NCBI GenBank assembly: GCA_904066235.2 | Contig: CAJFCV020000002.1 | Coordinates: forward strand, 7,936,001 to 8,000,000 | Direction of reading: 5' to 3' | DNA length: 64,000 nt | Source: Bursaphelenchus xylophilus | Taxonomy: Eukaryota; Nematoda; Chromadorea; Rhabditida; Aphelenchoididae | Shown here: in pieces, positions 51,246-62,536 of the stretch | How positions within the stretch are numbered: position 1 is the first letter of the stretch | Layout: each line of letters starts with the position of its first letter | Position numbers and translations under genes: made by a program | The notes under the pieces: generated by a model | What the model was told of the DNA's origin: nothing | Seen by the model: only the letters and a program-made list of their open reading frames with translations | Database searches by the model: none

Positions 51246-52226
51246 ATGGTTTACACTACCCGTATGATTCCTCCTCCAAAAAATCGGGCTTCTGAAGTAA
51301 GCGACTTCAGCGGTAAGAAGTGCGTCAAGTGGGCACCGATCCCTCTCTTTGTAAACGATTATTACTCGCAAAACAATGCCTACAAGATATACGGGGTGTT
51401 ATCTGATCTCTCTTTTGTCCAATTGTAAGTTTTTTAGGGAACAACAAAAAAAAGAGAAACTCAGATTGAAATCAGCGTTTTGGTTTTGGGGGTTTTGGTT
51501 CGTGGGACCAGGAACTTTTTGCGCCAGGTGTCAGGTTAACAATAAGGGGAGGGTAGACACCAAAGGGCATGACATTGGGAGGAGGAACTCCATTTTTAAA
51601 TTAGTGGACCTTTGAGGTGGTAGAAGATCAAGAAGTCTGTCAGATGAAATATTTGTAAGCATTTTTTGCCTAGGAAAGTTATTATAATCTATTATGTTTG
51701 CGTTTTATAATCTTAGCCGGCTTATAAAAAGCTTGTTAGTTTGTTATATCCGCAAGGAAAAATTTTATACCGCTGTAAATTTAACAATAAATATAATTTT
51801 TAGTCTTGAAAATCGAGAAAAAACTCGAATTCCTATGTTCTTTTGCTTGTTACTTGATCAACTTCTTGGCTACTTTTGCAAAACTAAATTTAAAGGCCAG
51901 AATGCTTTGAAAAAAGCGTCATGTTCGATTTGTTCCAATCTTTATCAGAATCAGAGACCACATGTTTTGGCGATCTTCCTTTAACTCAGACTCCTTCTGA
52001 CGTCATTCTAATCGGAGTTTATTTGTCAACGACCCTTTATCTTCTCGCCTTCGCTTTCCTCCAACTTCTCGATCAATATCTGGATGTCATCCTTTTTACT
52101 TTCACGCCATCATCTTCTCCACAAATCACATCTTACGCTCATTTCCGCCCAAACTCGATCTTGCCCTTTTTTGGAAACGGCAGCTCAGTTAAAGCGCGAC
52201 GTCGGCGTGTCTGTTTGAACAGATGA
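51246..52226 (+). CDS. Candidate small membrane protein, 2 exons
   Basis: Exon 51246-51424 starts at an ATG (MVYTTRMIPPPKNR) and ends in a good gtaagt donor; exon 51896-52226 begins after a weaker tttaaag acceptor, and the junction keeps frame to give 169 aa. One long hydrophobic segment (around DVILIGVYLSTTLYLLAFAF) suggests a single membrane span, followed by a basic C-terminus (KARRRR). A polyadenylation-type AATAAA lies 8 bases after the stop. No homologue recognised. The 471-nt intron and weak acceptor make the join uncertain; the second exon alone (from ATG 51921) could also be a 101-aa gene. Confidence 0.4.
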
Positions 52227-55200
52227 TTACAATAAACATTTACATGCCCGATTAATATGCGTTTAGCGGCGTTGCAGACCGTTATATCCAACTGGTTTTA
52301 TTTTATTGCCCATTCATAAAATTTGCAGATTTTTTGTCTGTATTTGGATTTATTTTGTATTTTTCTTGTCGATTTGCTTAACAGTTTGGCCTTACAAGGT
52401 AAAGAATTTAATGGATGTTGTAAAATGTGACCTTAACTTTGTTTTTCATGTTTTTACAACGGGTTTTCCACTCTTGCCACCCCAACTTCTCCTAAAACAA
52501 TGTTTTTGCACCCGTAAATCTTCAATTTCACATGTCATTCCCCCCTGATTCTTCCCGATTCCTTAGCTACACATCCCTGGATAATCCTCAAGCTTCATTG
52601 AACCCAAAACATATGCTGTTATTGTGCGGCGCTATTGACTAACGGATCAATTACGCCCACGATTCCTTCGATGGAAGTTCTGCTGAAAAGAGTAATGTTT
52701 TTTTGTTGTAAAATTCTTGGAACTGTCGTCTTTTACAAAGGCTTGTGGTCATTTCGGTAAACATGAGAAAAGTGTAGAGAGTTGCAGTTTTTGGGGTAAA
52801 AAAGAAGTAGGGAATTTAACGAAACGGGGAGGTGGACTGATTGGAAGATGATCATTTCCCAAGGGAGGTTTCGTTTTTTCTCATTCTTTGTGAATTTGGT
52901 ACCAATTTGGATTTAAGGACATGATTTCTTGCTCGCGCTATTCAGAAACAATCGGTATTTTTTGACCTAAAATTCGAAACGTTTTCGCAATTTTTGGCGC
53001 AAAAATTAAAGTCATCCTTTTCGTTGAGGGTAAAGTTTCTATAATACAAAAAAAAATCAATTTTTCGTATACAGAATTAGCAATGGTATGGCCGAAAAGG
53101 GCCATACCATTGCTAATTCTTATCTTTTTCCATACTCTAGTTTGCAGCAATAAACAAGAGTATGGAAGCTGAAAAACTATAATAGTATCTTCTAAAACTT
53201 TCACGCACTCGTTTATGATCCGCTAAGACTGTAAAATAAAAAATAAACTCTGATTATTTCGTTTCTGACAACAGAATTTTACGCATCAACAGCTTGAACT
53301 TGATCTAAAAAATTTTAAATTGAACTCCTCAACACTTTCATTGGCCATCAATCTATCCATTTTTCTTCCAGGTAATCTCAAACCTTGATTAAACTCCTCA
53401 TTGCAACGTGCCTAGAGTACAATTAGTTGTTTAACCAGACTTTCAACGCTCCATTCCCCCTCTGATCCTCTGCTAATTAAACTGTTATATCCGAGCCTTT
53501 CAGCCCTCCGTTTTGCGCGATCGCAGCTAATGATTCAGTTTCCGCAGTGCGAAAACGCGAATCTTTATTAAACAATCCTTGTAGAGGAACACCTACGCTG
53601 ATAATTATTTGTTTTTTCCGTTTAATGTTTGTTACAAAAAAGGTCGCGCTCACGAACCGGTTGCCTGAGGTGAGAATTGCGGCGAACAGATAAGCTCGGT
53701 GTAAAGGGAAATAAGAAATTTAGGAAGTTCGATACGACTCAATTTACACTCCGAAACTGGATGAGGCCGTATTCTCGAAGGGGTTTTTACAATTTTATAT
53801 AGTTTACAAATACGTATTATTAGTTCGTAATTAGCGATTACGCGGCCCACGCATATTTGGGGAGTAACTTTAAGCTTCACAAAGTTTTATCGGGTGATAA
53901 GAGAGGTTGAATTATTAGGCTCGAGATTCGGTTAGTCGGGGTAGTCGGACTTTATGCTTAGTGGTGCTTTTAAGGGTGGTTGAGAAAGGTTAAGATGACT
54001 TTTTGGCAAAATGATTAGCTGTGTTTAAGCTTGGATGGAAGCTAGACTTACTTTGATTTACAAAGTTTGCGAACGTGCCGATTTTGGAAAGTGATTTTTT
54101 TTACCTCGGGAATCAAAAAAATGAAGTCAAATTTAGTACAAAAAATTTTTTAGGGCTTGTGTTTGGTTCCTAGTAAGTCGAGTTTTCAAAAATCGTCGTG
54201 CTGATTTTGTTTGGAGGTCAAGAAAGTCTACTAATCCCAATAACATTTCTGAATATTCACTCGAAAGGCTCCCTTGTGAATATAATTTATTATAAGTTGT
54301 ATATTGTGTATAAATCTTAGAAAAACAACCTCTCAATCCAGATGAGCAGATAAGATATTCAGTCAGAGTAAATATGATGATTATCACTTTTGATCTTCTG
54401 TCTAACTAAGAGTTTCTGTAGGCAATTCGTATTGTAAAAGTTCAATTTCCCCGACGCCCTCTCCCCACAAACTCCACAATTGACCGCAACATTCCGCAAG
54501 TAATTATTAAAAAGAGCGTTTTATTGTTCCGCTTGGCTTGAACTTGACTTGCAGACCGTTCTCCACCTTTTGTGCTTTTATTGTTTTACGAAAAGGAAGG
54601 AATCGTGTTCGGAAATGACATGACACATACTTTTTTGTGACTGCATTTCCACTTCGACTTTCCCAGATCCCTCAACTTTCACCTCGTTTTATTCATTTCG
54701 TCGGCGAATTTTGTGGCGGATCTCAGTGGAATCCCCTCAGGTCCTGATGAAAATCTCCGCGAAAGGAGAGAAGAGAAAATGTCGTCTTATTTTCCTACCA
54801 AAATAATGGGCTTAGAAAAAATGACTGGAATTTGTTTACAGTACCTGTAAGGGGCTTGGAAAGGGAGTGATGACTTGGGATGGGCTTGAAATTCGTTGAG
54901 GTTGAAATGTTCTGGAAACATCGGTAATTATTTTCGGTTTGAAAACCTTAATATCTTGACAGTTTCTAACGAATGAATTTGACGAAAAACATGATTCAAA
55001 CTCTCAATTAAACCGCAAAGAAATCCAGTTTTTTTCCTCTTCCGTTTTACACTTTGCAACGCCTTTATGGCTAGAACTTTATTACGAAAGGGTCGACCGT
55101 AAAGGGTCTTTTCCCTCAAATGTATATAACTTTCCTCAATTGGTTTCTTCAATCCCATAACTGTCGATTGATTGCGCAATCTAACGAGCGTGTTTCGTAC

Positions 55201-55686
55201 GACTACCGGCCTACAAAGCGTGGATGCCCGCGGTGTTTGTGACATTTTTAGTGTTCGTTTTGAACGACGACTTTCGCTTTCCTTTTTTTTTGTACTACTC
55301 GCTTTTTCTCAAGGTTACTTTTTATGAATTTATGGAATCTGCGACGCTTAACGGAGGCCGTACAAATTAGGAAGCTGGGGGATGAGGAGGGGGGAATTAT
55401 CTCGTCTTTCACCTGTATTGTTTTCCTTTCTTGTGACTGTATAATTACGATGTTGCAAGCTTGACCGTTTATCCTCCGCTGCCTCTGTTTTGGGGCTGAT
55501 TGTTGTGGGGGTTTACCTGAGGGTTGGGGTTTTTTATTGCGTTCAATCTAATGAGTTGTACCCCATATAGTTAGGTTAAATTTGTGATTAACCCTATCAT
55601 TACGTTGTTTATTAAATTTTGATCGCCTTATTTCACATTTGGCCGTCTAAATTAGCATTACAGCAAGCCATAAGCTCAAACTCGCT
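52227..55686. other. Long intergenic region with a hairpin cluster; no gene supported
   Basis: About 3.5 kb of AT-rich sequence. Apart from the hairpins at 53073-53167 I saw no gene, tRNA or complete transposon. The frames at 54928-55245 (minus) and 53650-53880 (minus) have no splice or motif support. The last several hundred bases are the presumed promoter of the gene at 55687. Confidence 0.5.
53073..53167. other. Two adjacent hairpins, the first with a perfect 21-bp stem
   Basis: Positions 53073-53093 are the exact reverse complement of 53100-53120, with a 6-nt loop (GAAAAG). Eight bases further, TTCCATACTCT (53128-53138) pairs with AGAGTATGGAA (53157-53167) around an 18-nt loop. The first resembles a cruciform or transposon footprint more than a microRNA precursor, because the stem is perfect and the loop very short. 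No flanking target duplication was found. Confidence 0.7.
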
Positions 55687-57895
55687 ATGGTAAGGACACT
55701 CTGGGCCTTAGCGCCCCTGTCTATAGCAATTCTTGTCACACATGTCCACAGTGCCGAAGTTACAGTAGAAGCAAGTCTTGATGCTCGACCTAAGGCCTTC
55801 GCTGCACCAACTGGCTTCAATTCGATTGATGTTTCAGGGCAGACCAAAAATTATATGAGTAAGAATTTGAAAGAGTGTCTTTATACAATTTCATTTCAGA
55901 AATACCCGGAGGTTATCGAGATGGCTTCCAGAAAGTCATCTTTGATGAAATTCCGCTAAATGGTGTGCCAAGAATTCGTAAGTTTTTCATTGAACCTTTT
56001 TGTCCCATATCAACCTTTAAATTAAAAAAAATTTTTTCAGCCGACATCCCTGATGGCTTCGATCGATTCGGAGCTTATGATGATGGAAATGTCATCACTG
56101 ATATCACCAAAGAAGACTCGCTCTTTGTCCCATTGCCTTATCGAAGTGACAAGGAGAAACAGGCGGCCAAAGAAGAGGCAAAGAGAATCAAGGAAGCCCA
56201 GAGGCTGCAGAACAGAGTCAACATTCCTAGCTCCCCGAATTCGGCCACCTTTATTCCAAACAAACGCCCATTGGTGGCCAATGGATTTCAGCCAAATCAA
56301 CAAGTCACTCTGCAGTAAGTCTTCGTCAGATTTCTAGGGCTATGTTAGTATCAAAAACTTTATCGTGATGACTTTATTTTAGGCCTCGTCCAGCTGTCCA
56401 GCAACCAGCTGCTCGTCCCCCTCCACCACTCAGTCCTCCACAAATTCCTGTTCGCCGTCCATTCATTCAGCCTCCTCAGCAACCACCACGAGCTCCATTC
56501 CAGCCACAGACCACTCAGTTTACTCAAAGAGTTACCCAAACTCCTCCAACCGCCCCATTCATCCCACAGTCTACTTTTGCACCTCCTCAGCAATTCACTA
56601 TGGCCCCCAACTTCATCTCGACTGTCGGATTTCGAACTCCCGCTCAGTTCCGCACCTCACAAACGCCGCCTGCATTCCGGTCATTCTCAACTCAACAAAC
56701 TGTCCAACAACAGTTCTTTACCACTCAAAGACCGACCTTTGTTTCCACCACTCCAGTCCAGCAACAAACTCCATTCCGTCAGCTTCGGCCGTTCCGTCCA
56801 CAACAGAATCAAGAGCCCCGACAAGGAGATGGAATTCGAACTGGAAGTAAGTTGAGGGGTTATCTGATCTTATGAGTTACGAGGAATGGGCTGATGACGA
56901 ACAAGATGGTCGTTGGTCGCTGAAAAGATTGAATAAGAAACGTGACAGATTTTTTTGAAAATTTATGGGAAAAAATGATCTTGGGTCTTAAAAAATTTCT
57001 ATATGTCCTCTAGAACGCAAAATTGCAATAAACGGAGAGCAAATTTCAGCTTGCCATCATACAATTTACTACAAATCCCGGGATGTTTTGGTCAGTGATG
57101 TCCAGCAACCCCTCACTCACTTTGCCGTCGTCGTATCTGTCGATCAATGCGCTCGAACTTGCCATGAATTTAATTGTGCAAGAGCTCTGTTTGATCCCTC
57201 AAACAGGCACTGTCAGTTCAATCCATCAACCCTCTTCAGTCAGCGAGGATTCTGCGAGCAATGGCCCAACAATGTCTACAGAAATAATGTCCCGTTGGGT
57301 CCAAGGCCGGTTGTTATTGAGTGTGTGACCTGTCAACGTAAGTTTGAGCGGTTGGGAAGTTAATATTGACATTCAGGACGTCGACGAAATGGCAATCCTT
57401 TCTTGAGACCGCAAAGACAGCAAAGTGGACGGGGACGGTTCCGCCCAGTCGTTGCTCATCGGGTTCATGGAGTCCTTTTGAGGTAAGGAAAACGTCTGAA
57501 ATATTTTTGATGATAAGGGAAGTGCTGGGAGTGCGGCTGTCAGACTTTTCGTCAAGTCTGAGAAATTTAAACTTTTTCTATGAGGTATAGAAGCAATAAG
57601 CCTCAATTTTAGTGAAAACACCACCGATCCAGACACTCTTCTCCGCCGAGCCATCGAAAATGCCCAAGTTGAAGAGCTCGTCACTCTGAACGAAAACTCC
57701 CCTCAAGTCCCAGTTCGCTCAACTCTTGTCGATCCATCGGAAAAACTCTCTCCAAACGTTGATGAGAACTTTGAGAACTTTGAATTCGATGAGAGAGTTG
57801 AAACCCCGGCAATTCAAGTCCCAAGAAAAACTTTGGGAGTGAAAATCTTGAGGTTATCGGATGATAAGGCTCGGATTTCAGCTGATTCCGACTAA
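55687..57895 (+). CDS. Secreted Pro/Gln-rich protein with a PAN-like domain, 7 exons
   Basis: Exons 55687-55858, 55900-55977, 56041-56314, 56383-56846, 57050-57337, 57377-57482 and 57613-57895 give 554 aa. A signal peptide (about 1-22, cleaved near HSA) is followed by an N-terminal region with GFNSIDV and GYRDGFQKVIF, an acidic/charged stretch, then about 150 residues rich in Pro, Gln, Thr and Phe (exon 4). Residues about 330-425 carry a PAN/apple-like Cys pattern (CHHTIYY, CARTCHEFNC, CQFNPST, FCEQW). A basic segment (RRRRNG, near GRGRFR) and an acidic C-terminal tail close the protein. Likely an extracellular matrix or cuticle-associated protein; orthologue not assigned. The start gives the signal peptide and begins a clean exon. 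Confidence 0.87.
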
Positions 57896-58373
57896 ATATG
57901 ATCTAGATCTTGTATAGTTTTTGTCGTCAAAGTTTTGTCAATTTTTTCGAGCAATATTGACACAACATGAAAGTATCTTAATCCTGTTTTTGCACATATA
58001 ATAAGGAAAGCAAGTCATTGTGAAGATATATTGTCTACAAAAGCATTGAATCTCACTCACAATGACGTCATTTCCCAGATAAAGCACCCATCCACGACTC
58101 TCTGTTTATTTTATTTAGCATAACTTCGTCTGACCGGTACATTTCTCGGTAATTTTTTATTTAAAAACTCGTTTGCACCGCATTTCTTTGGACTCTCGTC
58201 TTATTGTTGCCATGTCAATTCCTCTGCTGCACTTATTGTTAAATTTAGTATTTTATTTTTTCGTTTCGTTTATAGTAAATATTTAATAACAGATTTGGGA
58301 GCTGATTTGAATGGCTGACTCCTCGCTCTCTTGGAAAATCTCTTGAAGAGAAAAAAGAAACGAGTGAAACGTG
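57896..58373. other. Flank between PAN gene and tRNA
   Basis: About 480 bases with AT-rich sequence after the stop and no gene. Confidence 0.5.
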
Positions 58374-58447
58374 GCCGCCATAGCTCAGTCGGTTAGAGCG
58401 TGGGTCTAATAAGCCCAAGGTCGCAGGTTCGACCCCTGCTGGCGGCA
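58374..58447 (+). tRNA. tRNA-Ile (anticodon AAT)
   Basis: A 74-nt cloverleaf: acceptor GCCGCCA pairs with TGGCGGC, discriminator A, D arm with TAGCTCAGTCGGTTAGAGC, anticodon stem TGGGT/GCCCA around loop CTAATAA (anticodon AAT, read as inosine-AU), and T arm GCAGGTTCGACCCCTGC. A and B boxes are canonical and a TTTTT run follows within about 10 nt, a Pol III terminator. No intron. It reads AUU/AUC codons. Functional by every visible criterion. Confidence 0.97.
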
Positions 58448-58828
58448 AGTAAAGTTTTTATACTTTTTTATGCAAAAAGTTTAAACTTGAACTTTTCCAT
58501 AAAATATCGCTGATTTTTTTTGCCAAATTGGATTTTTCTACCCCACGCGTTTGAACTTTTGAACTCATAGAGCTTAAAAATTTTTTGATGTTTAATTTTG
58601 CGGGTCAAAATTATACCATGTATGTAACCTAAAGTTTTTTTTAATCCATAAAATTTCATGGTCTCAAGAAGGTCAAAAAATTAGAATCATCTAACCTCAA
58701 ACATAAAAAACAACGAATTACACTTGCTTCTCAGATAAAAGCCTTATCAAGAATGATCGTAATATGATCCATTCTAATCAAAATGAAACTATAAAGAGGC
58801 ATTCCATTTTGAAAATACGTACTTTGCA

Positions 58829-59195
58829 ATGTCAAACATGAAGTTGTTGCTCTTCTGTCTTCTTGCTTCTGTTATCTTCGGTGATTTAATAGAGTGGGAT
58901 CATCCAACTGGGGGTACCCTTCCTCCAGGGCATCCTCCAATCCCTGGTGGGGATACAGGTTCAGATTCATCGGGGAAGAAATCAACCATGCCCGATTATA
59001 TGAAGTATTTTTACGTCATGTTTTGTAAGGTTTGTCATCAACGGAAACTGAAACTTTTTTTTAACTTTAGATGTAGTAATAGCCATGTTTGTCATGCTAA
59101 TAATGACATTGGTTGCGAATTTAATCATGATGTTCCACATTTCACGGGTTCAGAAGAAGTTGGAGTTGATCATTGATGTCAAACAAAAACTTTAA
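58829..59195 (+). CDS. Small single-pass membrane protein, 2 exons
   Basis: Exons 58829-59024 and 59071-59195 give 106 aa. A signal peptide (MSNMKLLLFCLLASVIFG) is followed by a short Gly/Pro/His-rich ectodomain (about 20-57), a strongly hydrophobic segment formed across the splice junction (VVIAMFVMLIMTLVANLIMM), and a short basic cytosolic tail (RVQKKLELIIDVKQKL). The 46-nt intron has gtaagg and tttag ends and shifts between phases correctly. No homologue recognised. It lies 0.4 kb after the tRNA on the same strand. Confidence 0.72.
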
Positions 59196-60942
59196 TTTAA
59201 TCATTTTTGGCAATAAATCAACATTTTTAAAATATTTTATTATACGACTGTTCTTCAAGGATCAAATTTTAACCGATTTCCAGGTTTTTTGATTTATTAA
59301 TTTGTCACTCAAAAAATCTTAAAGGGCGCCCGACATTCGAAACGTCTCAAATTTGTGACGTCCCGGAAGATGTGAGAGATTTTATGGATAACATGACAAG
59401 TAAGCAACTTGTATACTGTCTAACCTATGACCTTTTTATGATTTTCACGTTCTTACGTCAAGCCGGAAAAGCAAAAAAAAAAGGTTATCCCGGGACAAGC
59501 ATCATGTTTACATTATGCATTCGGATATAAGATGCAGCTTGTTTCTTGTGCTGTGTGTTTTGTTGCAAAAATTTTTAGGGGAAAGAAAATACCTGTCGAA
59601 ACTTACAAGTAAATCTTGATGCAGGTTTCTGTGGAAATGAAATAAAATGCCTCTCCAAGGCACCTGAATACAGTATGTATTTGGAACCATAATATAAGGA
59701 AAGGGCGAGCTGTAATTTGGAGGAATCAATGGTGAACCAGGCCGGACATGTCTATAAAAATTAGAAAATTTGAACGTCGCATTTTTCACACTCGATTTTG
59801 ATTGGAAATCAAAAATTCCGGGAAGAAAGATTTTTAAATTCAGATTGTGTGGGGGGTTTGAATGGAGAATTTGAAGGTGAGGAAAGAGTGCAACGAGGAA
59901 TGAGGATGGGAGAGACACAAGGGACGCGCATCTCGGATTTCAACGGTGAACTTTGAGGGGAAATAGCAAGGTGTTACTTTTTCTACAAAGAATTCAATTT
60001 TTGCGATTTCCGGATTTGAAAAAATTTCTTAAAATTAAAAGAGGATTTGGGGATGGTTTTACACCTTGATCCAATAAAACGTTTGTTACGATACCGGCCG
60101 TATTTTACAATCATTATTTCAGAAATCGAAGCCCCAAAAATCTGAAGCCTGATCCCATTTGCGGGCCGTTTCAACGGTCGTATTTTAGCATGATGTACGA
60201 TGCGGCGAGCATGAAAGAAAGCACCTCACGAGGAAATGAATGTGCCAGGCATTACACGGTAATCTTTCATTTTTTCTTATTTAAAATGGCTTAAGGCTGA
60301 TGACGGTTTGACGAAAAAGGATTAATTATTCATCGGAAGGGTTAACGTTCAGAGTAGGTTGGAGAGGGAAATTGGATGTGAAATTAGAGGATAATGCTGG
60401 AAAATTGCGCTTTATTCTCTCGTCTAGAGGAGGAACTTAGCCAAGAGGAACGTAGTAAAGTAGGTAAAATGGGTAGTGACTGCGATACGTTATTTTATTT
60501 TTTTGGTAACGAGCGATGCTAGAAAAAGTGACGCTCAAATTTTAGTGGGACTCGGCGCAAAATTGAGAATACGTTTTTCAAGACATCTACCGGCTTCTGC
60601 ATAGCGCATTAAACATTGTATTGAACAAGAGATGGCTCTATATCGTCATCTAAACCTTCCGTAGCAGGCCCTAGATATCCCCATTTTGTTCTGGAAACTA
60701 CTGCCATTAGTATCGTCATGTTTTGTCTAGATTAACATCAAATCCAGCCGTTGTTTGTTTACTCCTTCCTATAATCGCTGAATCTTATTATCGTTGAACT
60801 TTGGACAAGTCAAAACTAAAATTGAACAATTCAAAGATCCCAAAAGAATCTAATTCATCAAAGTCGAACAGGATCAAGCCATGCTTTCAACCCTTAAATC
60901 CTTTTTTTATCCTCATAAGTCGTCAATCAAACCTTATTTTAG
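59196..60942. other. Intergenic; no gene supported
   Basis: About 1.7 kb. Frames on both strands (59508-59918 minus is the longest) are rich in Phe, Leu and His without splice support and look like chance. No RNA gene or complete repeat seen. Confidence 0.5.
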
Positions 60943-61116
60943 CCCTCATCTTCGTGGCCTCATCTCACTTCGGGTCCGCCTTCGATGACCTCGGGCATGT
61001 CAAGTGAGGAGGAAGAGAAATGGGCGGGCCCGGAAACAGATCCCCTTCGGCACTGTCGGAAACACCGATTGCCTCAAAGTCAGGATACCGACGACATGCT
61101 CACCCAAGGCCCCAGG
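60943..61116 (+). CDS. Candidate isolated coding exon (possibly first exon of a gene running out of the window)
   Basis: A 174-nt block begins after ccttattttag and ends at a consensus donor (gtaagt), is open in one frame across all 58 codons, and is markedly more GC-rich than its surroundings. Within it an ATG begins MTSGMSSEEEEKWAGPE, an acidic stretch, followed by a basic RHCRKHRL. It could be the 5' coding exon, with the acceptor serving trans-splicing or a 5' UTR intron, and the next exon beyond 64000. I found no in-window partner, and the following 2.9 kb is transposon-rich, as a long first intron might be. Confidence 0.4.
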
Positions 61117-61960
61117 GTAAGTCCTTTTTTGCGGGTTATTTATTGTCAATCAGGGAGTAATTTGCACGAGTAATGGCTAAGCAGAAAACAGATTTAATAA
61201 GCTGTGGAAAAAGTGAAATTTTATTTAAAAAAATATAAAATACCATAAAATCAAATTCAACTATTATACATACATTGCAACATTCGAGAAATTTAAAGCA
61301 TAAAATTTGATTTTTTCAGTAGCAAACTGTAATTGTACACTCTACATTCTTGTTTTTTAGCTGCCTTTTTATGGCACGAAGTATCCTAATGAGTAATATT
61401 GTGACCAATTTAATATGCGAGCCTCGAATTTTGCAAGTAAATAGACACATTCTTTGGCCTTTCTGCAAACTTTGTAAGTGACAATGCAATCATAGCGCCT
61501 TAGGTCATCAAAATTGCGCCGTCTTTATCTATAACAAACAAAGTCTTGCCAACCGTCAGACAAGGAAGATATTACTTGTCAATTTTAACCCTAAAATCTT
61601 GAGTAAAGCCGCATTGCGGAAGGTATAAAAGGAACAGAATACTTTAGTAAGTTTAGCTTTGTTATCAGTCTTATTATATTTTGTCATCATGTTGCGCTAA
61701 GACCTTTTATTTTTTGAATCCGTTGTCTGCTATAGCGAAATCCGTTGTCTGCTATAGCGAACCTTCCAAGTTCAAAGATTCCCACAATTTCTTCAACATC
61801 TGCCTTCTTTTCGAAAAAAAGCAATTCAGTTTGTATTTTGTATGTATAACTCGGTTTATTAAAGCTCATACGATGAGGCGAAAAACACGTCTTTTTTGGC
61901 CTCAACTTTTAATGACCAATTTGATTTGTCTTCCTGCTATCTTTGTAGGTTTTAGATATA
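61117..61960. other. Non-coding, with a perfect 22-bp tandem duplication
   Basis: AT-rich sequence. At 61717-61760 a 22-nt unit (starting AATCCGTTGTCTGC) occurs twice in direct tandem with no mismatch. No gene is supported; the 61681-62178 open frame crosses into the mariner-like terminus and is probably chance. Confidence 0.5.
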
Positions 61961-61983
61961 TTAGGTTGGCAACTAAGTTATTG
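61961..61983. mobile_element. Mariner-type terminal inverted repeat (single end seen)
   Basis: TTAGGTTGGCAACTAAGTTA preceded by TA closely matches the consensus ends of mellifera-subfamily mariner elements (GGTTGGCAACTAAGTAATTG). No matching inverted end occurs downstream within the window, so the element is truncated, or its other end lies past 64000 and is interrupted by the Foldback insertion. I found no readable transposase nearby. Confidence 0.6.
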
Positions 61984-62536
61984 AAATTTTTTTTGCATTG
62001 TTCCACGGACGTTCTTACGTCAGTAAGGCTAGTATCACACTATCCCACCTGTAGTAGGGTTAGAGTACTATCAAACCCAGAGGCATCGAACTCGCAGCTC
62101 GCGTGTTGGTGTAGTACCTTGAATTTGAATAAGAGCAATTTTGAGTGGTCATTTTGCAGTGCCATGCAATGCGTATAGAACTCGAATGACATAACGCTAA
62201 CGTACAACGTTTACAACGTCAGGACACCTTCAACAGTCTTGCGATAACATTTTGTCCCAAAAGGATCAATAGAAATTATTACGACTTCGCTTAAAATTAG
62301 GCGGTAGGCTGTCTTTCAAGGTGTTGCACGAGACGCTAAAGAAGGCAGCACGGTTAACTCTTCAGGTAGTGACAGAGCTATTCACTACGAACCAAATAGT
62401 AGCATAAACCATCTTCCTTCTTGGAGCATGACATAAAGTCGCGACCGAATTTTCTTCATGACCTGCCTAGTGGCTCCCAAAAAGTTAACCGAGTAGTTGC
62501 TATTTTTTTCCAAGACCTTTGTGCCGCTGATAAATC

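Noticed and set aside
53073..53120. Hairpin considered as a microRNA precursor
   Set aside because: A 6-nt loop and a perfect 21-bp stem are too short and too perfect for a typical pre-miRNA.
58245..58448. 67-codon minus-strand frame
   Set aside because: It is the antisense shadow of the tRNA-Ile gene.
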